Shown here: in pieces, positions 33,225 through 40,659 of the stretch
Position numbering within the stretch: the first letter of the stretch is position 1
Layout of the letters: each line of letters opens with the position of its first letter
Assembly (NCBI RefSeq): GCF_012275535.1
Contig: NZ_JAAVTK010000015.1
Location: 1 to 64,000 of the forward strand
Length of the DNA: 64,000 bases
From: Hymenobacter artigasi
GTDB taxonomy: Bacteria > Bacteroidota > Bacteroidia > Cytophagales > Hymenobacteraceae
Reading direction: 5' to 3'
Notes under the pieces: generated by a model
Seen by the model: the letters and a program-made list of their open reading frames with translations, nothing else
Database searches by the model: none
What the model was told of the DNA's origin: nothing
Made by a program: the position numbers and the translations under genes

Positions 33225-35810
33225 TTACCGCACCACGGCCTCCCCACGCCGCCGGATGATGAGCTTCTGGATTTCTACCACCCAGAACACCACGCTGGCC
33301 ACGGCCACCGTGATGCCCAGCTCGGCCACGGTGAGCGGCTGGGTGCTGAACAGCTCGTTGCAGAAGGGTACATACAAGATAGTGAGGTGCAGGCCCACGG
33401 TGAGCACCACCGACCCCAGCATGGCCTTGTTGGAAAACAGCCCGAGGGTGAAAATGGACTCGCGCCGCGAGCGAATGGCCAGCGCCATGCCCAGCTGGCT
33501 GAAGCAAAGCACGGTGAAGGCCATCGTTTGCCAGTGCGGCAGGCCCCGGCGAATGGACCAGGCCTGCATGCCGATGGTGAGGCCGCCCACCAGCAGCCCG
33601 ATGCCCAGGATGAACCAGCCCAGGCCATCGGAGAAAATGGTCTGGCGCGGGTCGATGGGCGGGCGCTGCATGCTGTTCTTTTCCGACGGCTCGTAGGCCA
33701 GGGCCAGGCCGGGCAGCCCGTCGGTTATCAGGTTAATCCACAGAATGTGAATGGCCAGCAGCGGCACGGGCAAGCCGAAAAACGGCGCGCAGAACAAGGC
33801 CGTAATTTCGCCCACGCTGCCGGCCAGGATGTAGCGGATAAACTTGAGGATGTTGGCGTAGATGCGCCGCCCGTGCCGCACCGCCTCCACGATGGTCGCG
33901 AAGTCATCATCAAGCAGAATCATGGCCGCTGCCTCCTTGGCCACCTCCGTGCCGTTGATGCCCATGGCAATGCCGATGTCGGCATTTTTGAGGGCCGGGG
34001 CATCGTTCACGCCGTCGCCGGTCATGGCCACAAACTGGTGCCGAGCCTGCAGCGCGCTGATGATGCGCAGCTTCTGGGCGGGGTCGACGCGGGCATACAC
34101 CCGCACTTTTTCCACCACGGCCGCGAAGCCGGCCTCGTCCAGCGCCCCCAACTCGGGGCCAGTGAGCACCAGCTCTTCTTCGGAAGAAATGATGCCCAGC
34201 TGCTCGGCAATGGCCTTGGCCGTGAGCTTGTGGTCGCCGGTAATCATGACGGCAATGATGCCGGCCGTTTTGCACTCGGCCACGGCCTGGCGGGCTTCCT
34301 CGCGGGGCGGGTCCATCAGGCTGGCGAAGCCGAGGAAGGTGAGGCCGGTTTCCACGGCGGCCGGGGTGAGGTCGGCGGGCATTGCGGGTAGTACTTTGGC
34401 CCCGTAGGCCAGCACCCGGTAGCCCTGGGCGGCCATTTCGTCCACGCGCCGCGTGAGGTCGGCAATGCTGGCCTGCTGGCTGCCGGCCAGCTGCTCGTAG
34501 AGCGCCCCCGCCGCGCCTTTGGTGAGCACCAGCACGCCCGCCGGGGTTTGGTGCAGCGTGGTCATGCACCGGCGCTCCGAGTCGAAGGGCAGCTCGGCCA
34601 GCCGTGGAAACTGCTGCTCCAGCGCCGGGCGGGTATAGTCCCGGTCGGCGGCGTACCGGGCCAAGGCTACTTCGGTCGAGTCGCCTAGCCATTGGTTTTC
34701 GGGGTCGCAGGTGGCGTCGGTGTTCAGGGCCAGGGCCGTGAGCAGGGCGTTGCGGTCGGCCAGGCCGGGCAGGGTCACGGCGGGCACCTCGTAGAGGTCC
34801 TGCACCGTCATCTGGTTGAGGGTGAGGGTGCCGGTTTTATCGGTGCAGATGTAGGTAACCGAGCCCAGCGTTTCCACGGCCGGCAGCTTGCGGATGAGAG
34901 CATGGCTCTGCATGAGCCGGCCCGCGCCCAGCGCCAGCGACACGGTGACCAGCGCCGGCAGCGCCTCGGGCAATGCCGCGATGGCCAGCGAGATGGACAC
35001 CAGCAGCAGGTTTTCCCAGGGTTCGCCCCGCAGCCAGCCCACGCCAAAAAACAGCCCGCCCACCACCAGCGCGGCCACTGAGAGGCGCTTGCCCAGCGTG
35101 CCCAGCCGCTTTTGCAGCGGTGTCACCACTTCGGCCGTCTGAATGAGGGCGGCAATCTTACCCAGCTCGGTGCCCATGCCGGTGCCCACCACGTAGGCTG
35201 TGGCCCGGCCGTTGGTCACGGAGGTGCCCTTGTAGCCCAGGTTCAGCCGGTCGCCGAGGGGGTAGTCGCCGGGCGGCAGCGCATCGGGCGTTTTCTCCAC
35301 GTCGCCCGATTCGCCGGTCAGCGACGACTCGTCCACTTTCAGGGCGTGGGTTTCCAGGAAGCGCACATCGGCCGGAATCACGTTGCCGGCTTCGAGCAGC
35401 ACCACGTCGCCGGGCACCAGGTCGGCGGTGAGGACTTCCTGCGGCTGGCCGTCGCGCAGCACCTGGGCGTGGCTGGCGGCCATCTTTTGCAGGGCCTCCA
35501 TGGCCTTATCGGCCCGGTATTCCTGCACGAAACCGATAACGGCGTTCAGCACCACAATGGCCAGGATGACGTAGGCCGACTTGGCCTCCCCGATGAGCAC
35601 CGACACCCCGGCGGCGGACAGCAGCACCAGAATCATCACGTCGGCCAGCTGGTGCAGCACCAACTGCCAGAGGGTTTTTTTCTCCGCGTCGTCCAGCCGG
35701 TTGGGGCCGTGCTCGGCCAAACGCTGCCCGGCCGTGGCCGCGTCGAGGCCGGCCGGCGAGGTCGTCAGCGCGGCAGCCACGTCGGTCACGGGGGTCAGGC
35801 AGTAGTCCAT
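33225..35810 (-). CDS. P-type cation-transporting ATPase (Ca2+/PMR1-like, P2A)
   Basis: 861 residues with an N-terminal cation-ATPase domain, the phosphorylation motif ICTDKTGTLTLNQM, the hinge TGDGVNDAPALKNADIGIAM and about ten membrane helices. Helix 4 has PEALPALVT and helix 6 has NLITDGLPGLAL; the latter matches the Ca2+-ATPase pattern, so Ca2+ export is likely, with Mn2+ or Na+/K+ as alternatives. It sits with NhaA and the N-ATPase in an ion-homeostasis group. No S box with the standard spacing is seen before it. Confidence 0.9.
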   Translation of the reverse strand: MDYCLTPVTDVAAALTTSPAGLDAATAGQRLAEHGPNRLDDAEKKTLWQLVLHQLADVMILVLLSAAGVSVLIGEAKSAYVILAIVVLNAVIGFVQEYRADKAMEALQKMAASHAQVLRDGQPQEVLTADLVPGDVVLLEAGNVIPADVRFLETHALKVDESSLTGESGDVEKTPDALPPGDYPLGDRLNLGYKGTSVTNGRATAYVVGTGMGTELGKIAALIQTAEVVTPLQKRLGTLGKRLSVAALVVGGLFFGVGWLRGEPWENLLLVSISLAIAALPEALPALVTVSLALGAGRLMQSHALIRKLPAVETLGSVTYICTDKTGTLTLNQMTVQDLYEVPAVTLPGLADRNALLTALALNTDATCDPENQWLGDSTEVALARYAADRDYTRPALEQQFPRLAELPFDSERRCMTTLHQTPAGVLVLTKGAAGALYEQLAGSQQASIADLTRRVDEMAAQGYRVLAYGAKVLPAMPADLTPAAVETGLTFLGFASLMDPPREEARQAVAECKTAGIIAVMITGDHKLTAKAIAEQLGIISSEEELVLTGPELGALDEAGFAAVVEKVRVYARVDPAQKLRIISALQARHQFVAMTGDGVNDAPALKNADIGIAMGINGTEVAKEAAAMILLDDDFATIVEAVRHGRRIYANILKFIRYILAGSVGEITALFCAPFFGLPVPLLAIHILWINLITDGLPGLALAYEPSEKNSMQRPPIDPRQTIFSDGLGWFILGIGLLVGGLTIGMQAWSIRRGLPHWQTMAFTVLCFSQLGMALAIRSRRESIFTLGLFSNKAMLGSVVLTVGLHLTILYVPFCNELFSTQPLTVAELGITVAVASVVFWVVEIQKLIIRRRGEAVVR

Positions 35811-35900
35811 AGAAAGATGTTAAGTTGAATTTGCCCGAATGCCCGCTGGTGCGCGAGGGAGAAGCCGGGCGAGGCAAAAAGGAAACTGTGCCGGGCACCC

Positions 35901-36080
35901 GTATGCTCCGGTCTGGCCGCCCTAGGCGGTCTGACCGGTTGTCGTGCGGACGAAATTGGAGGCGGCCCGACCGGTTGTCGTGAGGACGAAATCGGGGGTG
36001 CTTCAACCGGTTTTCGTGAGGACTAAATCGGGGGTGCTTCAACCGGTCAGACCGCCTAGGGCGGTCAGACCGGAGCATAC
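35901..36080. repeat. 36-bp tandem repeats inside 40-bp inverted repeats
   Basis: The 40-bp arms at 35901-35940 and 36041-36080 (outer ends GTATGCTCCGGTCTG) are inverted copies with one mismatch that still pairs as G:U. Between them a unit with an exact 36-bp period starts CCGGTT at 35935, 35971 and 36007, with a fourth partial start at 36043. The unit core is GTCGTGAGGACGAAATCGGG. No protein coding is credible. It lies between the P-ATPase start and a USP stop. Confidence 0.88.
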
Positions 36081-36153
36081 GGTTACTTCTGCACTCATTA
36101 TCACCCAGGCTTCATTGCCGGGCCTTGGCGGGTTAGTTCTTTTACGTGCAGCG

Positions 36154-36978
36154 TCAGGCAATGGTGGGGAGCACCAGCACCGGTACCGGGCTGTGCAGCA
36201 GTACTTCAGCCGTCACGCTTTGGTGAAACAGCTGTCCCCAGAAGCTGCGGGGCCGCGCCAGCAGCACCACCAGGTCCGTGTCGCCGGCCTGGGCAGCCTG
36301 CAGAATGCCGTCGGCCGGGCGGGCCGCCGCCATGTGCCGGTAGCGCATCGGCACCGGCAAATCAACGCCCAGCCCGGTGCGCCGCACCGACGCCATTACC
36401 TCGTCCTCCGAAACATCTGCGGCAGCATCAGGGGCTACGTGCAGCACCGTCAGCTCCACGCCCAGGGTGCGCGATAGGTAGCGCATAACCCCGGCGTGCG
36501 GGCCGATGGTGAAGTCCTCCCCATCGACGGCCAGCAGCACGCGCCGGGGCAAGGCGCTGCTGGCCAGCGTGTGCGGCACAATAAGCATGGGGTAGGGTGC
36601 CGTGCGCAGCAGGTCGAGCGCGGTGGTTTGCACCAGCTCATCGGGCGTGGCCGAATAGTCGGGCCGGCCCAGCACCACCAGCAGCGGATGGTGCCGGCTC
36701 ACGGCATCGGCTACGGCAAAGGCCACGCGGCCGTGCCCGATTTCGGTCACTACCGGCACGGCCAGGTCATCGGCTACCCGGCTCAGGGCCATTGCCGTAG
36801 CCTCCTTGCTCAGGTCGGACAGCTCGCCGGTGAACATCTCCGGGTCGAGGATGGAGTCGCGGCGCACGTGCAGCAGCACCAGCCGGGCCCCCAGGGGCCG
36901 GGCCAGGTTGGTGGCGTAGTCGAGCGCCTTGTTGGCGGCCCGAAAAAAATCGGTGAGAATCAGCAGGGAAGGCGTCAT
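36154..36978 (-). CDS. Universal stress protein, double domain (USP 6)
   Basis: 274 residues from the ATG at 36976-36978 (MTPSLLILTDFFRAANKALD). Two USP halves join near LPRRVLLAVDGEDF, and the C-terminal hallmark is LFHQSVTAEVLLHSPVPVLVLP. No ATP-binding glycine motif is visible. It is separate from the five-gene cluster and has its own S3 promoter with a leader of about 28 nt. Longer upstream frames overlap the promoter and are rejected. Confidence 0.88.
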   Translation of the reverse strand: MTPSLLILTDFFRAANKALDYATNLARPLGARLVLLHVRRDSILDPEMFTGELSDLSKEATAMALSRVADDLAVPVVTEIGHGRVAFAVADAVSRHHPLLVVLGRPDYSATPDELVQTTALDLLRTAPYPMLIVPHTLASSALPRRVLLAVDGEDFTIGPHAGVMRYLSRTLGVELTVLHVAPDAAADVSEDEVMASVRRTGLGVDLPVPMRYRHMAAARPADGILQAAQAGDTDLVVLLARPRSFWGQLFHQSVTAEVLLHSPVPVLVLPTIA

Positions 36979-37012
36979 GGGGCGGTGCTTGGGACGGAGG
37001 TAACAGCACTGG

Positions 37013-37019
37013 CAAAGAA
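37013..37019 (-). promoter_or_regulatory. -7-like box TCTTTG of USP 6
   Basis: On the minus strand TTCTTTGC resembles the GTCCTTTGC of ppsA. TTTG starts 63 bp from the first base of box S3. Confidence 0.55.
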
Positions 37020-37042
37020 CCGGGCAGCGGGCGGCAAACGGC

Positions 37043-37079
37043 ATGCGCAAGGTCAGGCCCCGGGCATGACTTTCATCAA
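37043..37079 (-). promoter_or_regulatory. FNR-like bipartite box S3 (USP 6 promoter)
   Basis: On the minus strand TTGAT-GAAA-GTCAT, GCCCGGGGC, CTGAC-CTTG-CGCAT. It shares 20 of its first 22 positions with S1. The spacing to the USP 6 -7 box is 63 bp. The divergent D-lactate dehydrogenase gene has a TTTG 66 bp from the other side, so dual control is possible but less clear. Confidence 0.72.
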
Positions 37080-37206
37080 TAAGCCGGCTGCGCGCGCGGC
37101 GTATTCTTGTATTTCCACCACTTTGCGCTATTCCCTGGGCACAGCTGCCGGCGCGCCACTCCTCCCCCGACACTTTCTGCCCCACCCTTTTCTTCAACCC
37201 AATCTC

Positions 37207-38229
37207 ATGACCATGACCATCACCATTTTCAGCGCCTACCCTTTCGAGCGCCCCTACCTCACAGCCGCCGCGCAGGGCCAGCACACCTTCCATTTCCTGG
37301 ACGCAGCCCTGACAATGGACACCGCGGCCCAGGCCGCCGGCAGCACCGCCGTGGCCGTATTCGTAAACGACGATGCCTCCGCGCCGGTGCTCGAAAAACT
37401 CTGGGCGCTGGGCGTGCGCTACCTGCTGGTGCGCGCCGCCGGCCACGACAACGTGGACCTGCCCACCGCCCACCGGCTGGGCCTGCGCGTGGCCAACGTG
37501 CCGCACTATTCCCCTTTCGCCATTGCCGAGCACACCCTGGCCCTCATGCTGGCCCTGAACCGCCACCTGCGCCAGGCCGATGCCCAGGTGCGCCGCGCCG
37601 ACTTCCGGCTCGACAACCTCGTGGGCTTCGATTTGCACGGCAAAACGGTGGGCATCATCGGCTGCGGCACCATTGGCGGCACGCTGGCGGGCCTGCTGCA
37701 CGGCTTTGGCTGCCGCCTGCTGGGCTATGATATCCAGCCCGATGCGGAGCTGACCCGGCGCTACGGCCTGGAATACGTGTCGCTGGACGAGCTGTGCACG
37801 CAGGCCGATGTCATCACCTTACACGCCCCGCTCACGCCCGCTACCCGGCACCTGATGAACGCGGCGCAGCTGGCCCGCACCAAGCGCGGCGTTATGCTCA
37901 TCAATACGGGCCGGGGCGCGCTCCTGGACACGGAAGCCGCCCTTACGGCGCTGGAATCGGGCCAGCTGGGCTACCTGGGGCTCGATGTGTACGAGCACGA
38001 AAAAGGCCTGTTTTTCAACGACCATTCCCAGCAGCCCCTCCAGGATGCGCTGCTGGTGCGGCTGCTGGCCCACCCCAACGTGCTGATAACCGGCCACCAG
38101 GGCTTCCTGACCCACGACGCGCTCACCAACATCGCCACCACTTCCCTCGAAACCCTGAGCTGCTGGCTGGCCGGGCAGCCCACACTCAACGAGCTGGCCC
38201 CACCCCCACCAATAGCCATACTGGCCTGA
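37207..38229 (+). CDS. D-lactate dehydrogenase-like 2-hydroxyacid dehydrogenase
   Basis: 340 residues from ATG 37207 (MTMTITIFSAYPFERP); the second ATG at 37213 is an alternative. NAD-binding GIIGCGTIGG, the catalytic Arg in NTGRGALLD, the Glu in DVYEHEKGLFF and the His in TGHQGFLT define the family, and the DVYEHEKGLFFNDHS segment is typical of fermentative D-lactate dehydrogenases. It reduces pyruvate to D-lactate and regenerates NAD+, useful when respiration stops. It is divergent from USP 6. Confidence 0.9.
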   Translation: MTMTITIFSAYPFERPYLTAAAQGQHTFHFLDAALTMDTAAQAAGSTAVAVFVNDDASAPVLEKLWALGVRYLLVRAAGHDNVDLPTAHRLGLRVANVPHYSPFAIAEHTLALMLALNRHLRQADAQVRRADFRLDNLVGFDLHGKTVGIIGCGTIGGTLAGLLHGFGCRLLGYDIQPDAELTRRYGLEYVSLDELCTQADVITLHAPLTPATRHLMNAAQLARTKRGVMLINTGRGALLDTEAALTALESGQLGYLGLDVYEHEKGLFFNDHSQQPLQDALLVRLLAHPNVLITGHQGFLTHDALTNIATTSLETLSCWLAGQPTLNELAPPPPIAILA

Positions 38230-38272
38230 TAATAAGCAGGAAAAGTCCCCGTAATTAACCTTGTGCCTGAAC

Positions 38273-38314
38273 AAAAAAAACGTCATGCAGAATGCTCTGC
38301 ATGACGTTTTTTTT
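38273..38314. terminator. Bidirectional terminator
   Basis: A perfect 18-bp stem (eight A, CGTCATGCAG; loop AATGCT; complement ending in eight T) between the convergent ldh-like and tlpA-like genes works in both directions. Confidence 0.92.
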
Positions 38315-38366
38315 GCGCGGCTAACTAGCTGGGGGTCCCGCTTTTGCTTTCGGATTCGGGGTATGT

Positions 38367-38972
38367 TTAGCGAGTTGCTCCTTTCGCCAGCTTATCCAGC
38401 GCGGCCAGGAACTCGGGCGTGTCATACTCGGCCATGCCGTCGTGGCGGGCCGCGACCTGCCCATCGGGGCCGAGGATGACGGTGGAGGGGATGGAGTTAG
38501 AATCAAACGGCGCGGGCAGTTCGCCGGTGCGCATGTACACGGGGAAGGTGTAGCCCTGGGCCTTCACAAACTTCTGGGCCTTGGCCACGTCATCGTCGAG
38601 CGAAAGCATCACGAAGGCCACTTTGGAGTGGTCGACTTTCTTATAGAGGGCCTCGATGCCGGGCATTTCGGCGCGGCAGGGTGGGCACCAGCTGGCCCAC
38701 AGGTTCACAAACACCACTTTGCCTTTCAGGTCGCTCAGGTTCACGGCTTTGCCGTCGAGGGTGGCCATGGGCAGGTTGTGCGGGTAGGCACTGCCGCTGG
38801 CGAGCACTACCGGCATTTCGTTGGCGGGCGCGACGGGCACGTCGGCTTTCATAAGGCCGGTGGCCAGCAGGCCGCGCTGCAGTCCACCCAGCACGATGGG
38901 CCGCAGGGGCGAGAACATAACGAGGGCAAACAGGGCCAGTGGGAGCCAGGAGGTGATGGTTTTGCGATTCAT
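38367..38972 (-). CDS. TlpA-family thiol:disulfide oxidoreductase
   Basis: 201 residues. An N-terminal membrane anchor (SWLPLALFALVMFSPLRPIV) exports a thioredoxin-fold domain with the active site WASWCPPCRAEM and a cis-Pro region (SIPSTVILG). These proteins reduce disulfides in the periplasm, for example of cytochrome c apoproteins or sulfur carriers. Its promoter carries operator T3, shared with the arsR-like regulator and the sulfur operon, so it is probably part of the sulfur module, perhaps serving maturation of the dihaem cytochrome. Confidence 0.9.
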   Translation of the reverse strand: MNRKTITSWLPLALFALVMFSPLRPIVLGGLQRGLLATGLMKADVPVAPANEMPVVLASGSAYPHNLPMATLDGKAVNLSDLKGKVVFVNLWASWCPPCRAEMPGIEALYKKVDHSKVAFVMLSLDDDVAKAQKFVKAQGYTFPVYMRTGELPAPFDSNSIPSTVILGPDGQVAARHDGMAEYDTPEFLAALDKLAKGATR

Positions 38973-38995
38973 AGTTGAGGGAGTTGATTGGGTGA

Positions 38996-39022
38996 CAAAG
39001 TTAATATGAACAAAGTTTCATT
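38996..39022 (-). promoter_or_regulatory. Operator T3 and -7 box of the tlpA-like gene
   Basis: ATGA-ACAAAGTT-TCAT at 39006-39021 has the same N8 spacing as T1 and T2. On the minus strand the exact -7 box TAACTTTG (39003 to 38996) follows at once, 24 bp before the start codon. Binding there should block transcription. Confidence 0.7.
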
Positions 39023-39260
39023 TGTTGGTCCCCAGCCGATTTGTCTTGGCGCTTGCTACAAGATGACCCTCCTGCATTCGCTTTAGCACACTATCGGACA
39101 GTCTTTTATCAACCATTAACACACCCGGCATTTCCACTGATTAGCGGCCGACCGGGGCAGCGGCGGGCAATGCAGCCCCCCCGCGTTAAGCCCCGTCAGC
39201 AAACAGGAATATAAACGTGTCATAGTGCATGTTTACAGCACATTTAGCATAAGCGTACTA

Positions 39261-39288
39261 GTAGCGCGAATTACAGGGTTCGCGCTAC
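39261..39288. repeat. Palindromic repeat R2, copy 3 (inner part only)
   Basis: GTAGCGCGAA-TTACAGGG-TTCGCGCTAC: only the inner palindrome with 10-bp arms, without the outer TAGAGC...GCTCTA ends seen in copies 1 and 2. Confidence 0.72.
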
Positions 39289-39374
39289 TGTCCGGCCCGG
39301 TACACCAACTTGGGAAACCGCGCCAAGCAGAAATATCGAACGTCGTGAACTTATTGGGAGCTTATGATTGTACG

Positions 39375-39398
39375 TATGACAAGTTGTTCATACATTTG
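39375..39398 (+). promoter_or_regulatory. Operator T1 and -7 box of the arsR-like gene
   Basis: TATGA-CAAGTTGT-TCATA (39375-39392) overlaps the exact -7 box TACATTTG (39391-39398). The start codon follows at 39407, so the mRNA would be nearly leaderless. The arrangement implies autorepression. Confidence 0.75.
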
Positions 39399-39406
39399 TA
39401 CTCCCG

Positions 39407-39730
39407 ATGACACTCTCCGTTTCCCCCGCTGCCGTTGACATGGGCCTCTCCATCGAGAAGATGGAGAAAGTGGCCTTCATACTCAAGACCACGGCCCACC
39501 CTACGCGCATTGCCATCGTGCAGCTGCTGGCGGCGCAGGAAAGCCTGTCGGTCACGGAAATCAGCGACAAGCTGAATGTGGAGCAGAGCCTGCTCTCGCA
39601 CCACCTCTCGGGCATGAAGCTTAAGGGCATTCTGAGCAGCACCCGCGAAGGCAAAAACATTTTCTACTCGCTGAAAATGCGGGAGGTGATTGACGTGATT
39701 CAGTGCCTGGCCGGCTGCACCTTTTTGTAA
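39407..39730 (+). CDS. ArsR/SmtB-family regulator, candidate sulfur sensor
   Basis: 107 residues with a winged helix: HPTRIAIVQLLAAQESLSVTEISDKLNVEQSLLSHHLSGMKLKGIL. It lacks the usual metal-binding ELCVCDL motif. Cys100 and Cys104 near the C-terminus (QCLAGCTF) are the only cysteines and could sense persulfide by forming a di- or polysulfide bridge, as proposed for SqrR/BigR-type ArsR proteins, although the positions differ. It precedes the sulfur operon and three matching operators occur at its own, tlpA's and tauE's promoters. Confidence 0.85.
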   Translation: MTLSVSPAAVDMGLSIEKMEKVAFILKTTAHPTRIAIVQLLAAQESLSVTEISDKLNVEQSLLSHHLSGMKLKGILSSTREGKNIFYSLKMREVIDVIQCLAGCTFL

Positions 39731-39758
39731 GGAACCGACCCTTTTTTTGCCGCAATAC

Positions 39759-39780
39759 ATGAACAACCATTCATAATTTC
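39759..39780 (+). promoter_or_regulatory. Operator T2 before the TauE-led operon
   Basis: ATGA-ACAACCAT-TCATA (39759-39775) with TAATTTC (39774-39780) as a weak -7 box overlapping it exactly as at T1. The tauE start is at 39796. Confidence 0.68.
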
Positions 39781-39795
39781 ATACGTAATTCCCTC

Positions 39796-40614
39796 ATGCT
39801 TCACTACCTCGGTTACTTTGCGGCTATTTTCATCGGCCTTTCGCTCGGCATCATGGGCGGCGGGGGCTCCATCCTCACGGTGCCCGTGCTGGTGTACCTG
39901 ATGGGCGTGAGCCCGGTGCTGAGCACGGCGTATTCGCTGTTCGTGGTGGGCAGCACCTCGGTGGTGGGTGCCTGGGGCTATTTCCGCAAGGGCCTGGTGT
40001 CGCTGAAAACGGCCGTGGTATTTTTGATTCCCTCGCTGGCGGCCGTGTTCCTGGTGCGCAAGGTGCTGATGCCGGCCATCCCGCACGAGCTGTTCACGAT
40101 GGGCAGCATCGTCTTCACCAAGGATTTGCTGGTGCTCGTGGCCTTTGCCGTGCTCATGGTCGGCGCGGCCGTTTCCATGATTCGCAGCAAGCAGGCCGAG
40201 GTGGTGCTTGATGAGGAGTTGCACCAGAAGTCCACCTTCAATTACCCGCTCATTCTGGGTATTGGCCTGGTAGTGGGTTTGCTCACGGGCTTCGTGGGCG
40301 CGGGGGGAGGCTTCCTCATTATTCCGGCCCTGGTGCTGGGCGCGCGCCTGCCCATGAAGCTGGCCGTGGGCACCTCCCTGGCCATTATTGCCCTCAACTC
40401 ACTCATCGGCTTCAGCGGCGATTTGAGCGCCGGCACGCCCATCGCGTGGCCGTTTATTACCGGCTTTCTGGCCTTTGCCCTCGGCGGCATCGTGCTGGGC
40501 ACCTATCTGGCCCGCTTCATTCCCGGGGCCAAGCTGAAGCCGGCTTTCGGCTGGTTCACGCTGGCCATGGGCACGTTTATTCTCACTAAGGAGCTGCTGT
40601 TTCATCACGCTTAA
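39796..40614 (+). CDS. TauE/SafE-family sulfur anion exporter
   Basis: 272 residues with about eight membrane helices and the family's repeated glycine signature (GIMGGGGSILTVPVLVYL in the first half and GFVGAGGGFLIIPALVLG in the second). Such proteins move sulfite, sulfoacetate or related anions across the inner membrane. Being first in the operon after the regulator, it probably removes sulfite made by the downstream dioxygenase. Confidence 0.9.
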   Translation: MLHYLGYFAAIFIGLSLGIMGGGGSILTVPVLVYLMGVSPVLSTAYSLFVVGSTSVVGAWGYFRKGLVSLKTAVVFLIPSLAAVFLVRKVLMPAIPHELFTMGSIVFTKDLLVLVAFAVLMVGAAVSMIRSKQAEVVLDEELHQKSTFNYPLILGIGLVVGLLTGFVGAGGGFLIIPALVLGARLPMKLAVGTSLAIIALNSLIGFSGDLSAGTPIAWPFITGFLAFALGGIVLGTYLARFIPGAKLKPAFGWFTLAMGTFILTKELLFHHA

Positions 40615-40659
40615 CGAACTGTTTCCCACCATTCTCTCACCCGTTTCTCATCGAATACC

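Noticed and set aside
35506..36078. Long minus-strand frame encoding a 12-residue repeat (for example LKHPRFSPHENR)
   Set aside because: It is the translation of the 36-bp tandem repeats running on into the P-ATPase gene in another frame; 36 is divisible by 3, so the repeats stay open by chance.
35901..36080. Possible CRISPR array
   Set aside because: The 36-bp units are contiguous with no unique spacers, there are no cas genes, and the block is framed by inverted repeats.
36496..37206. N-terminal extension of the D-lactate dehydrogenase frame
   Set aside because: The open frame covers the antisense of USP 6 and the divergent promoter; the family's normal start is at 37207.
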